Shown: piece after piece, positions 49,128-56,659 of the stretch
How the letters are laid out: the number at the start of each line of letters is the position of its first letter
Position numbering within the stretch: the first letter of the stretch is position 1
Origin: an uncultured Bacteriovoracaceae bacterium
Lineage (GTDB): Bacteria > Bdellovibrionota > Bacteriovoracia > Bacteriovoracales > Bacteriovoracaceae
DNA: 64,000 bases
Assembly: GCA_937952395.1 (NCBI GenBank)
Contig: CALFYV010000090.1
Location: 434,001-498,000 of the forward strand
Direction: 5' to 3'
Translations under genes and position numbers: made by a program
The notes under the pieces: model-generated
Databases searched by the model: none
What the model was told of the DNA's origin: nothing
The model's input: only the letters and a program-made list of their open reading frames with translations

Positions 49128-49531
49128 AGATTAATATTGTTCCCAATTGTTAAGTGTAATTTAAACTCTGGTTCTCGGGGCAGTCCCAACTCTTCTCTTA
49201 AGTCTAACAGCCAATCGCATTTAACGTCAAGCCAGTAATATTGGCCATTGGTGCGAGGAACACTGTTATACTCGAACTCGACTTCCAATCCTTCGTATTT
49301 CCCCCAAAGTGATTGGAACTCATCAGGTGGCTTTTCATTCCTGCCGATAGTGATGTGATCTTTCCATCCTGGAGCTTGTATTTTACGACAGTTGTTAGTT
49401 AGATAATCGTATAAACGACGATAGTATTTGCCGATTTCAGAACCACATTGCAAAACTAGCCACCACTTCTCATCAGAATTGCCAATGAGTCGAGGGCTGT
49501 AATTCACCAATCCTGTGGATACGAACATCAT
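49124..49531 (-). CDS. 2H phosphoesterase, Acb1-like (anti-CBASS candidate)
   Basis: The 135-residue product has two H-x-T-x motifs: DHITIGRNEKPP and LHLTIGN, the twin catalytic histidines of 2H phosphoesterases. MFVSTGLVNYSPRL, LWGKYEGLEVEFEY and LDLREELGL match the phage family that includes T4 gp57B (Acb1), which cleaves cyclic nucleotides made by CBASS. The family relation is from memory of the pattern. The promoter's TATAAT ends nine bases before the ATG, so the message may be leaderless. Confidence 0.75.
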   Translation of the reverse strand: MMFVSTGLVNYSPRLIGNSDEKWWLVLQCGSEIGKYYRRLYDYLTNNCRKIQAPGWKDHITIGRNEKPPDEFQSLWGKYEGLEVEFEYNSVPRTNGQYYWLDVKCDWLLDLREELGLPREPEFKLHLTIGNNINL

Positions 49532-49539
49532 GCTTGATG

Positions 49540-49568
49540 ATTATAACTCTGGATTTTCGCTTTGTAAA
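49540..49568 (-). promoter_or_regulatory. sigma70-type promoter
   Basis: TTTACA (49568-49563), 17-nt spacer, TATAAT (49545-49540) on the minus strand inside the end of the HNH gene. A start about seven bases downstream would fall at or next to the ATG at 49531. Confidence 0.85.
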
Positions 49569-50212
49569 GCACTCATGTTAGCGTGGGCCATTTTTTCACG
49601 AGTGTGTGAAATTAATTTTCCCAACTGCTTTTTTGGAAGTTCTGGGTTCTGTTCTTTTAGGCTGCGCAATTCTCTAATTTGATCGGGAGTGATTTCATAG
49701 TTTGCCTTGAGATTGTTGCAAATTATGCACATTGTAACATAATTATCATGACTATTTTTTCCACCTTTCGATTTTGGCAAAACATGGTCCTTAGTCATCA
49801 ATATCAATTCGTCATTTTCAACGCCGTAGAGGTTGAAGTGCGGAGATTTATCACAAGGATTTTGTTGTAACAAGAACTTCTCACCAGCAAGGCCGCATGC
49901 CACGCAAATATGATTTTGTTTAAAAACAAAATATCTGTGTGAGTTCATACGAACATTATAAACAGAATCATCGACTTCAAAAGGCAATCTTGATTCTTCG
50001 GTTGTGAGACGGTCAAATATATCTTCTAAAGTAAACTCGGCCAAAGTTTCTAAATGAAACTTTTTCCTTCCTGGTACATTTACTTTTAGAATTTTGAAAT
50101 CATGTGGAAAGACCGATTCCAACTTTTTCCTTGCAAATTTTGCAAGGTTGAATTCGCCCTCTGGAAGGTCTACTTCCCATTGAATTGTAGTTTTAATCTT
50201 TTGTTTAGGCAT
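49541..50212 (-). CDS. HNH endonuclease domain protein
   Basis: A 223-residue protein. The C-terminal half is an HNH nuclease: HICVACGLAGEKFLL, DHVLPKSKGGKNSHDN, YVTMCIICNNLKAN (H, N, H and two zinc-binding C-x-x-C pairs). The N-terminal ~90 residues are a separate basic domain. May act as a homing or defence-related nuclease. Confidence 0.8.
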   Translation of the reverse strand: MPKQKIKTTIQWEVDLPEGEFNLAKFARKKLESVFPHDFKILKVNVPGRKKFHLETLAEFTLEDIFDRLTTEESRLPFEVDDSVYNVRMNSHRYFVFKQNHICVACGLAGEKFLLQQNPCDKSPHFNLYGVENDELILMTKDHVLPKSKGGKNSHDNYVTMCIICNNLKANYEITPDQIRELRSLKEQNPELPKKQLGKLISHTREKMAHANMSALQSENPEL

Positions 50213-50283
50213 AATTAATGCCCAAACTCAAATAAACATTCTCGAACATGCATTATTTATTCAATATTATGATAATTCTTTTA

Positions 50284-50311
50284 ATTATACAGAAACATTA
50301 GTTTTTGTAAA
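50284..50311 (-). promoter_or_regulatory. sigma70-type promoter with 16-nt spacer
   Basis: TTTACA (50311-50306) and TATAAT (50289-50284) on the minus strand with 16 nt between. It overlaps the end of the gene at 50285. Positioned for the HNH gene. Confidence 0.6.
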
Positions 50312-50659
50312 CCACAATTCAAGTTTTTCATATGTTTCATTGATAATCTCTAATTGACTATCCATAAAAGGAACAACTTCACTTTCAACCCATTTAGGGC
50401 GACGAGCTAATTCAAACCATTTTAACATAGATTCGTCAGTTTTCTTGGTTTTGCTGTTCCAACATCTATCGCCGGTCAACGTACAATATTTCTCTGGTTC
50501 CGGCCTATTGCGATTTTTTGGCAATTTCCTTGCCCAACGATGATATTTGGCTCTAGCGTAAATGGTTTCCCAATACCACTTCTTAATTTTCTTGAGTTTT
50601 AAATAGGTTTGATAATCACAAGGGTGCCAGCCCCAACGACCTTTAATTGCTTGATTCAT
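50285..50659 (-). CDS. hypothetical basic, tryptophan-rich protein
   Basis: A 124-residue protein starting MNQAIKGRWGWHPCDY. ATG 50659 follows AAGGAG. Rich in lysine, arginine and tryptophan (KKIKKWYWETIYARAK) and ends in a helical acidic part. Unknown. Confidence 0.65.
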   Translation of the reverse strand: MNQAIKGRWGWHPCDYQTYLKLKKIKKWYWETIYARAKYHRWARKLPKNRNRPEPEKYCTLTGDRCWNSKTKKTDESMLKWFELARRPKWVESEVVPFMDSQLEIINETYEKLELWFTKTNVSV

Positions 50660-50954
50660 TTTGTTTCTCCTTAAATTTTCTTGCACATTTAATTGCAGCT
50701 AAAATAGTTTTTTCTAGTCCTGGCCAATCATCATCCCAATTGCTATCGTTTCCCTCATCAGGATCAGTCAGCACGACACAAGTTTCCGATTCGTGACACC
50801 TGCTAGCGTTTTCTATTGCTACGATTTTTTCACCATGAATATATAAAATTACTTCCCATCCACAAATTGCACCATATCCATCATCATGAGAAATCGATAC
50901 AGCGTGGGATTTATGTTCATTTTTCCACTTCTCCAATTCTTTTGTTGCGTTCAT
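50643..50954 (-). CDS. hypothetical protein
   Basis: A 103-residue protein with a serine/aspartate-rich loop (DPDEGNDSNWDDDWPGLEK). Overlaps the gene upstream by four bases. Unknown function. Confidence 0.6.
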   Translation of the reverse strand: MNATKELEKWKNEHKSHAVSISHDDGYGAICGWEVILYIHGEKIVAIENASRCHESETCVVLTDPDEGNDSNWDDDWPGLEKTILAAIKCARKFKEKQNESSN

Positions 50955-51658
50955 TTTCCTCCTTTAAACCAATTCAGCGGATTTAAAACATTTCTACTGT
51001 TTGCTTTCAGAAATTTTCTGTCTCTCTTTTCTCTTTCTTTTTTCTCTTCTGGCGTCTCGAATGTGTAAAGACATTCTGCTGAAATATAAACACAGGGGCG
51101 GTCTGCTTCGAAGCAATCAAAATCAATACAATCTTTCAGAGATTTTGCACCTCCGGGCATACAAATATAACCAAACCTATCATCTCTAACAAAAGATTCT
51201 GGAATGTTTCTTAAGTCTAAAAATTGAATCTTCCAACTGGAATCATCGCCCCAAACACAACCAGCCATAAAACCAAAACTTCCAATGGGCCATTTGGCTT
51301 TTTCTTTATTTTTTGTATATTCATAAGCTAAATCTTCATTGGTTAAATCTGGAACGTAGTAATGGGTGGGACAAAATCCAAATCCATTTCGTTCTTCTCC
51401 ACATATATCTTTACAATCTGGCAGTGTCATAACTCTAGTTGCGGTATAATCGGAACTATACAGAGCATACCATTGATCTTTAAGTTGAAACGGATAGAAA
51501 GTTTTAAATAAAGTTGTGTAGTTCCTATCGTATTCACCTATCTGTTCATCATTTTTGTTAAATATTCCTATTTTCAATGTATTCCAACATCCTGGTTGGG
51601 TTTCTACTTCTTGAATTTCTTTTGCATAAAATTCTTTAGTTCCTGATGTTTTATTCAT
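50951..51658 (-). CDS. conserved hypothetical protein
   Basis: A 235-residue protein with WYALYSSDYTATRVMTLPDC, ERNGFGFCPTHYYVP and VWGDDSSWKIQFLDL. I recall this order from phage proteins of unknown function. ATG 51658 follows AAAGGAG. The gene lies next to a tRNA-like sequence. The C-terminus is charged and basic. Confidence 0.65.
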   Translation of the reverse strand: MNKTSGTKEFYAKEIQEVETQPGCWNTLKIGIFNKNDEQIGEYDRNYTTLFKTFYPFQLKDQWYALYSSDYTATRVMTLPDCKDICGEERNGFGFCPTHYYVPDLTNEDLAYEYTKNKEKAKWPIGSFGFMAGCVWGDDSSWKIQFLDLRNIPESFVRDDRFGYICMPGGAKSLKDCIDFDCFEADRPCVYISAECLYTFETPEEKKEREKRDRKFLKANSRNVLNPLNWFKGGK

Positions 51659-51680
51659 TTTTTCTCCTTTGTTAAAAAAG

Positions 51681-51743
51681 CAGCCAGTTCGGGAATTGAA
51701 CGCCGAATCTTCAGCAGCAAGCCGCTGATGTTCTAACTGGCTG
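51681..51743 (-). tRNA. degenerate tRNA-like sequence lacking a D-arm
   Basis: The minus strand has a 9-bp closing stem (CAGCCAGTT with AACTGGCTG), an anticodon-like arm TCAGC-loop-GCTGA with an 8-base loop, and a T-arm-like TTCGG with CCGAA containing TTCAATT, but no D-arm. Six T follow. It is either a pseudo-tRNA or a tRNA-derived terminator. An amino acid cannot be assigned. Confidence 0.45.
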
Positions 51744-51746
51744 GGA

Positions 51747-52190
51747 TTACGATAACTCCGCTTTAAGTTGATTTAACTTTTTAATTTTTATTTCTTTTTC
51801 TTTTTGCTCTTTTTCTTGCTTTGATTTTTTAATTTGATTGTTCATTTCAACGATGTAATTTGATTGTTCATTGTTTTCATTTAAAACAAAATCTAATTTC
51901 ATGGAAAACGACCCTTGATCATGCCCGCCGTAATTCCATGTCTCTTCCCATTCCACCACAATTTCATCATCCTGAATGGTCCATTTATCATATGGACTCA
52001 ACGCATTTGAAGATGGCCAGCCATAACCACAATGATTGCCTTTTGCCTCTTCTAACTCTCTAGATTTTTTTAAACAAATCTCAGCAGCAGAAAATACTTT
52101 ATCATTTAATTCTTTTGACAATGCGGCCTCGAATTTCTCAAGTTGAAGCTTAGCTTTGTTGAATTCTGTAATTTTGTTTCTAATGTTCAT
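51747..52190 (-). CDS. hypothetical protein
   Basis: A 147-residue protein with a helical N-terminus and a lysine/glutamate-rich coiled-coil C-terminus (KKSKQEKEQKEKEIKIKK). The centre (IVVEWEETWNYGGHDQGSF) is acidic and aromatic. Ends right before the tRNA-like sequence. Unknown. Confidence 0.6.
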   Translation of the reverse strand: MNIRNKITEFNKAKLQLEKFEAALSKELNDKVFSAAEICLKKSRELEEAKGNHCGYGWPSSNALSPYDKWTIQDDEIVVEWEETWNYGGHDQGSFSMKLDFVLNENNEQSNYIVEMNNQIKKSKQEKEQKEKEIKIKKLNQLKAELS

Positions 52191-52381
52191 TTTGGTTCCT
52201 TTTCTTCAATTAAAGAAATGCCTGATTTAAGAAAGGCTATCATTTTATAAGCCCAATTTTGTTGTCGTTTCATTTCATGCCAATGTGCTTCACAACTAGA
52301 CAAATTGTTAACTTCTTCAATCAATTCTTGATTTGACTTAATCATTAATTTTGCTTCTTTAATCCATTCTTGTTCATTCAT
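52187..52381 (-). CDS. small helical protein
   Basis: A 64-residue, glutamate- and lysine-rich protein beginning MNEQEWIKEAKLM. Overlaps the gene downstream by four bases and the 24-residue frame upstream. Unknown. Confidence 0.55.
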   Translation of the reverse strand: MNEQEWIKEAKLMIKSNQELIEEVNNLSSCEAHWHEMKRQQNWAYKMIAFLKSGISLIEEKEPK

Positions 52382-52448
52382 TTTCAAATTTCCTTTTCAA
52401 TCGTTCATTGAGCTTATTCCATTTCAAAAGCAAATCTTCTTTAGCCAT
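52374..52448 (-). CDS. 24-residue small protein
   Basis: ATG 52448 overlaps the HD-gene stop (ATGGCTAA) and is preceded by AGGAG. Product MAKEDLLLKWNKLNERLKRK plus FENE, a basic amphipathic helix. The next gene starts inside its end. A credible but unproven small gene. Confidence 0.5.
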   Translation of the reverse strand: MAKEDLLLKWNKLNERLKRKFENE

Positions 52449-53061
52449 TTTTCTTCTCCTGTTCAAAATAAAAATTACAAATTTGTTTGCCTCGTCGATC
52501 CAATTGCTTCCATTTTGCTTTAAAACTGTTGGAATCTGTGCCACCAAACAACTTCGCATTGCTATGGACTTCTGCAAGGGCGGCTAATAGCAAAGTACAC
52601 GCATCTTGGATGGTCCAGATATTTTCAATATAATTTTGAATTTCCTCAGCCGAAGCCGTGTGTAAAATCATATCCCATCCAATTAAATTAGCAATTTTTC
52701 GCCCATCGGACTTCAATTGTTCTTGTGTGTTGTAAACATCGTCAGATTCTAAGAAAATGTTTTTAGAAACTTCAGCATGATTGGGGAAATGAACCTTGCC
52801 GTTTTCATCTACAGTACGACAATGCGGCTTGCCAATATCATGTAATCGAATGTAATTTGAAATTACATGATTTTCATGAATGTTTTCAATTAAGCCTTCA
52901 CCATAATCATAAAACCAACTAGGCAATCGCCAATTTCTATGAACGATCTCAGTTAATTCTGAAAAACAATTCCAAACATCGACGCCATGTTGGTACACAG
53001 TTTGTCCTTTGGTTTGTTCGCATTTAAGCATTTCTTTTACAAGATCATCAAAGGAAATCAT
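52441..53061 (-). CDS. HD-domain phosphohydrolase
   Basis: A 206-residue protein with metal ligands in HD order: VYQHGVDVWN (H), YIRLHDIGKPH (HD) and FPNHAEVSKNIF (H), followed by a helical region (CTLLLAALAEVHSNA). HD enzymes hydrolyse phosphate bonds in nucleotides or nucleic acids; the C-K-P-H-C-R loop resembles that in tRNA CCA-adding or dNTP-type enzymes. Overlaps the peptidyl-tRNA-hydrolase-like gene. Confidence 0.78.
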   Translation of the reverse strand: MISFDDLVKEMLKCEQTKGQTVYQHGVDVWNCFSELTEIVHRNWRLPSWFYDYGEGLIENIHENHVISNYIRLHDIGKPHCRTVDENGKVHFPNHAEVSKNIFLESDDVYNTQEQLKSDGRKIANLIGWDMILHTASAEEIQNYIENIWTIQDACTLLLAALAEVHSNAKLFGGTDSNSFKAKWKQLDRRGKQICNFYFEQEKKNG

Positions 53062-53477
53062 GCAGCACCTCCTTTAACACACTCAGGACATAAACCACCC
53101 GGCCATTGTGGAGATTGACAGAAACAGCCGGGGGCTTGTTTGAAATTAGAACTTTTAAGAAGTTGATACCTGCGAAATATATGTTTTTTATTTTCAGGTA
53201 TAGGCTCGGTAGAAAAAGCAGTTAATTCATTACCGAGATCACTTTCATAGAAGGGCCTGCAAATAACACCCTGCGCACGGAGTTTATCCAGGTGTTTTTG
53301 CAGCTTTTCCTCGTTGTCCAAAGCGCATATTATGACACTTGGATGTTCAACGTGGGGAGAGATAAACCTTGCGGTTTCAATTGCAGCATGAGAAGATTGA
53401 ACTGCAATCTGCGGCGAAGAGAGATCGTGCCGCACAAAGATGTAAATATAAGTTTTAGTATCAGAGCCCTAGGTCAT
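53058..53477 (-). CDS. peptidyl-tRNA hydrolase 2-like protein with in-frame amber codon
   Basis: The main frame reads TYIYIFVRHDLSSPQIAVQ and SHAAIETARF, the first strand and helix of PTH2-type hydrolases, then PSVIICALDNEEKLQ. A GTG start at 53435 would delete the first strand. The only upstream ATG (53477, after AAGGA) is followed by ACC and an in-frame TAG (53471-53469). So expression needs amber readthrough, a non-ATG start or a sequence error. A tRNA with CUA anticodon is encoded at 55561. The family acts on tRNA or ubiquitin-like adducts. Confidence 0.65.
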
Positions 53478-53517
53478 TTCAAAAATCCTTATTTCGGAGG
53501 TTTCAGTGTCTACAGGT

Positions 53518-53546
53518 ATTATAGTCATGCGGCTGCGATTTGTAAA
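53518..53546 (-). promoter_or_regulatory. sigma70-type promoter
   Basis: TTTACA (53546-53541), 17-nt spacer, TATAAT (53523-53518) on the minus strand, about 40 bases before the ATG at 53477. Confidence 0.85.
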
Positions 53547-53554
53547 GAGGAAAT

Positions 53555-53884
53555 TTAGCTTAACCGATTAAAAGCCTTCAATACATCAAGGCCGTAATCC
53601 AAAAAAACCTGTTTGATTAGCACGACAGGATTCGTCAAAGGCAAGGCTGAATTTTCGTTATTTGCAATTATTTCGATTACTTTTGAAACAGCCTTTTCTC
53701 TCTGGGTTTGGGTTGCATCGATTGCACTTTGCACCTTTTTTAAATCTGATTGAAATTTAGCATATTGCCCAGGAGTTACCATAAATTCATGACCTATTCC
53801 TGCTTTACAAAGCAATTGTTTCTGCTTCGGACTTGGTGTACCAAATGTATCGCTAATAAATTCTTGATCAAATTCATCAGTCAT
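53555..53884 (-). CDS. hypothetical protein
   Basis: A 109-residue protein, mostly helical (KFQSDLKKVQSAIDATQTQ). Overlaps the PrkA-tail-like gene by four bases. Unknown. Confidence 0.6.
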   Translation of the reverse strand: MTDEFDQEFISDTFGTPSPKQKQLLCKAGIGHEFMVTPGQYAKFQSDLKKVQSAIDATQTQREKAVSKVIEIIANNENSALPLTNPVVLIKQVFLDYGLDVLKAFNRLS

Positions 53885-54501
53885 TTCTTTTTAATCCTTA
53901 TTTTTCTTTTTTTCTCAATTTCTTCTCGTAATTCATTAGCACGAACTACTTCGTCCTTAGTGGCCGTGCCAGTAATGATCCTAGAAATTAATTTATTATA
54001 TTCTACTGTTGGGCTCTCCGTTTTTAGGCCAGGACGTAAAACTTCGGGCTCTTCTTTTTTTGAAGATTTCAAATAATCCCATCGTTCTAAATCAGACCAT
54101 CCAGCCAAGCCTGAAAGGATTTTAGAGTTTAGATTAGCATGTTCGCTATCTGGCTGTTCTTCAACTGAATTTTTTATTTTTAATTTAATAGCTTTGGCTA
54201 AATTAGGGTGTGAATCCCAACGTAATTTCTTTTTAGAAGCAGCTAATCCCCCCATAAATGCCATTAAATTACGACGAAAATGATCTACATGGCAATCAAA
54301 AATCCCAATGCGTTCTTCAATATCACGCATAAATGGTTCATTTTGCACAACCTGATCGTTGGCACCTAGCAACAAATAATCCTTGACACAGATAATATAT
54401 TCTTTAAAAATCTTATCTGCTTCCTTATTGTTAGTTTTTCCGAAAAAGGGATTTTCATATAACCCAAAAACCCCGAAAAACTTTTGAATTAGGTTAATCA
54501 T
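53881..54501 (-). CDS. protein with PrkA-tail-like domain
   Basis: A 206-residue protein starting MINLIQKFFGV. EPFMRDIEERIGIFDCHVDH followed by FRRNLMAFMGGLAASKKK and NLAKAIKLKI resembles the region after the kinase core of PrkA serine protein kinases (LMRSIEEQIG ... FRxE ... ARRGK). No ATP-binding motif is present, so it would be a decoy, adaptor or fragment. The ATG at 54501 overlaps the upstream stop. Confidence 0.5.
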   Translation of the reverse strand: MINLIQKFFGVFGLYENPFFGKTNNKEADKIFKEYIICVKDYLLLGANDQVVQNEPFMRDIEERIGIFDCHVDHFRRNLMAFMGGLAASKKKLRWDSHPNLAKAIKLKIKNSVEEQPDSEHANLNSKILSGLAGWSDLERWDYLKSSKKEEPEVLRPGLKTESPTVEYNKLISRIITGTATKDEVVRANELREEIEKKRKIRIKKK

Positions 54502-54697
54502 TTCTTTTCTCCATCCATTTTTGGTATTCGGCTTGGGCTCCAAAAACACCTAAATCTTGTTCTCGCAAAATACGTTGTGCCAATTCAATTTTGTCTTGTT
54601 CAGATACTTTGCCCATATCATGCAATATATTATAATAACGATATATCTTACCTAGAGATTGAGCCAGTTGTTTTTCAAGGTTGTTGAGTTCGGTCAT
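54494..54697 (-). CDS. small helical protein
   Basis: A 67-residue protein, MTELNNLEKQLAQSLGKIY, helical throughout. The ATG at 54697 lies inside the end of the previous gene. Unknown function. Confidence 0.6.
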   Translation of the reverse strand: MTELNNLEKQLAQSLGKIYRYYNILHDMGKVSEQDKIELAQRILREQDLGVFGAQAEYQKWMEKRND

Positions 54698-55298
54698 GTG
54701 TAACAAATTGCCGTGGCGGCCCTTTCGTCATCTGGGCATAGTATGGTTCTTCATCTCTTATTTTAACATCATTCCCCAGTTTGTCAACTTGATTATAATC
54801 CTCAGGAGATTGTGGATTTCCACCATGATGGATCATAACTATAGGCTCTCCAGGCAATTTGACAACAGAGCCCCACTGACAATGATCGCCCTTGTCATCA
54901 AAACACAAGGTTTTTATATGTTGAACAAACTCGTCATTCGGCATATCTCCCTGTGGCTGAACAACAAAGCTTTCCTCTTTTTGTGGATGTATATTCCCTT
55001 CTTTATCTTCCTCTTGGCCAACGCCAAGAACAGGATAAAAAGAAAAACCTAAAGAAAGCAATTTTTGCTGAAGTCGCCTATTAGCTTTTCTGTTTTTGAT
55101 AAGTTTCTGGGCAGAGTTGCCGGGAATGTCGGCTCGAAATGCAGTAAGTATGGCAACTGGTTTTTGAAGTGTGATGTTGCCTTGCTGGACGAATTTGCCA
55201 ATTGTTCTCCAAAAAGAACGACGGGCAGACATTTCTAATAAAATGTCTTGTTGTTTATCAAGAAATTGACCCTCTTCCCATTCAGCAAAGTTTTTCAT
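54675..55298 (-). CDS. DUF3293-like protein, possibly virion-associated
   Basis: A 207-residue protein starting MKNFAEWEEGQFLD, an N-terminus like those of T4-like structural proteins. AILTAFRADIPGN, NRKANRRLQQKLLSLGF and EESFVV match the pattern of DUF3293-type domains. GGAG precedes the ATG and a late box AATAAATA lies 17 bases upstream. Role unknown. Confidence 0.6.
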   Translation of the reverse strand: MKNFAEWEEGQFLDKQQDILLEMSARRSFWRTIGKFVQQGNITLQKPVAILTAFRADIPGNSAQKLIKNRKANRRLQQKLLSLGFSFYPVLGVGQEEDKEGNIHPQKEESFVVQPQGDMPNDEFVQHIKTLCFDDKGDHCQWGSVVKLPGEPIVMIHHGGNPQSPEDYNQVDKLGNDVKIRDEEPYYAQMTKGPPRQFVTHDRTQQP

Positions 55299-55315
55299 AA
55301 TTACTCCAATTATTG

Positions 55316-55323
55316 TATTTATT
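55316..55323 (-). promoter_or_regulatory. T4-like late promoter box
   Basis: AATAAATA on the minus strand before the ATG at 55298. Confidence 0.5.
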
Positions 55324-55338
55324 GGAATAATTATGAAT

Positions 55339-55536
55339 TTACCAGCGATTATAATACAATTGTAATGAAAATTGCCATATTAATTTAATTGTAAAATAAA
55401 TTACAATAGCAGGTGAAAAAATTATATACACCAACCATTTTCGAGGGGAAACATCTAAAAACTTATCATTTAAAACAAATAAAAGCAATGAACAAATTGA
55501 ATAGAATATCAGTATGGTAAGTATGATTTTCATCAA
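55339..55536 (-). CDS. small two-helix membrane protein
   Basis: A 65-residue protein: MKIILTILIFYSICSLLLFV and WLVYIIFSPAIVIYFTIKLI are two transmembrane helices separated by a charged loop. Unknown function; lies just downstream of the tRNA. Confidence 0.6.
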   Translation of the reverse strand: MMKIILTILIFYSICSLLLFVLNDKFLDVSPRKWLVYIIFSPAIVIYFTIKLIWQFSLQLYYNRW

Positions 55537-55560
55537 TAAACCTTCTCATCAATTTGAAAG

Positions 55561-55634
55561 CGCTCTCGGTGGGACTCGAACCCACAACGCATCGTTTTAG
55601 AAACGACCGACTCTAACCATTGAGCTACGAGAGC
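55561..55634 (-). tRNA. tRNA with CUA anticodon (amber suppressor candidate)
   Basis: A complete 74-base cloverleaf on the minus strand. Acceptor GCTCTCG/CGAGAGC, D-arm GCTC/GAGT with loop AATGGTTA, T-arm GTGGG/CCCAC with loop TTCGAGT. The anticodon stem GTCGT/ACGAT encloses loop TTCTAAA, so positions 34-36 are CTA, pairing with UAG. Shifting the loop to give TCT (Arg) breaks the stem. One extra base separates D and anticodon stems. No encoded CCA. The amino acid is not predictable. Confidence 0.8.
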
Positions 55635-55662
55635 ACGCAGTTTCAACTGCTAGGCAACCGAT

Positions 55663-56568
55663 TTAATCGGAGCCCAAAAGTTCTTCAGTGTAGGCGACCA
55701 AACGCTTCGTGCGAGTCACAGGCGTATCGCTGACACCAAACTTGGCACCCTTCGGATAATTGACAGGAACCAAATATTGGAAGACACGGAAAAGTTGCTT
55801 GGTAGACTTAACATACTGAGCAACACGATCCAAAACACCCTTCTTTACAGTAGTGTTTGCCTTACTAATTAGAACCAATTCTTTTTCCTCTTCCGTCAAG
55901 TTATTGGTAACAAATTCCAACAACTTCTGACCAACTGCCTTTTCAGCATCGGTAGCTTCAACGAACTGGCGATCCACATAATGACCACTGACCAATTCAC
56001 CGAATGGACGCAGAGTCAACTGAGGCGAGAAATCAATTTCAGAAACAACCAATTCGGCGTCTTCTTGAGAAAGAGGCTCGGTGGTAGAATCTCCATCGAT
56101 AGAAGGAGCAATCAAGCCTTCAATAATCGAATTTGCCGGGTTGTCCTCATCAGGAATTTGAAGCTTAAACTTTTCCTGAACCACATACAAACCTTCGGCA
56201 TCCAATTTACCGTTGGCATCACGCACCTTGATTGCAGGGCTCGACGGCCATGCCTTTTGAGCAAAAAGGCCCGCAACCCATGAGCCAAATAGTTCATCAT
56301 TCAGTTCGCCCTTTACTGCCTTAAGCTCGCCTTCGACAACATCGAAAACTTGCTTCGTTTGCGCAAAACGAGAAAACAAATCCTGAGTATGAGTTTCCAA
56401 AGCAAGCTCAGGGTGTTGCTTCTTGGACTCGGTTTTCTTCTCAGGCTTTTTTGCCTTCGCCGTCAACCCAGAAAGCAAATCACTGGCGCTTTTCTTCGTA
56501 GGCTGCTCGTCTCGAATGGCAGCAGGGATGCTGATACGGTTTTCGGTCTTGTTCTTAGTCTTGGGCAT
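55663..56568 (-). CDS. hypothetical protein with basic N-terminal tail
   Basis: A 301-residue protein of higher GC content than its neighbours. Residues 1-50 are a lysine-rich, disordered tail (KKSASDLLSGLTAKAKKPEK); the rest is a soluble domain with an acidic middle (SQEDAELVVSEIDFSPQLTL) and a C-terminal helical part. A promoter with an overlapping palindrome lies upstream, so probably regulated. Unknown. Confidence 0.65.
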   Translation of the reverse strand: MPKTKNKTENRISIPAAIRDEQPTKKSASDLLSGLTAKAKKPEKKTESKKQHPELALETHTQDLFSRFAQTKQVFDVVEGELKAVKGELNDELFGSWVAGLFAQKAWPSSPAIKVRDANGKLDAEGLYVVQEKFKLQIPDEDNPANSIIEGLIAPSIDGDSTTEPLSQEDAELVVSEIDFSPQLTLRPFGELVSGHYVDRQFVEATDAEKAVGQKLLEFVTNNLTEEEKELVLISKANTTVKKGVLDRVAQYVKSTKQLFRVFQYLVPVNYPKGAKFGVSDTPVTRTKRLVAYTEELLGSD

Positions 56569-56610
56569 TAGATAAACTCCATATTTGTGTTAACCGGCGT
56601 TTGCCAAAAT

Positions 56611-56653
56611 GTTCAACTTTGAACATTATACGGTGAAAAATTCGAGTTGTAAA
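56611..56653 (-). promoter_or_regulatory. sigma70-type promoter with operator-like palindrome
   Basis: TTTACA (56653-56648), 17-nt spacer and TATAAT (56630-56625) are followed at once by GTTCAAAGTTGAAC (56624-56611), a palindrome centred on the expected start of transcription. A regulator binding there would block initiation. Confidence 0.75.
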
Positions 56654-56659
56654 CCAACA

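Noticed and set aside
54747..54774. Promoter-like TTGACA and TAAAAT inside the DUF3293-like gene
   Set aside because: Spacer is 16 nt, boxes are within coding sequence and no gene start follows nearby.
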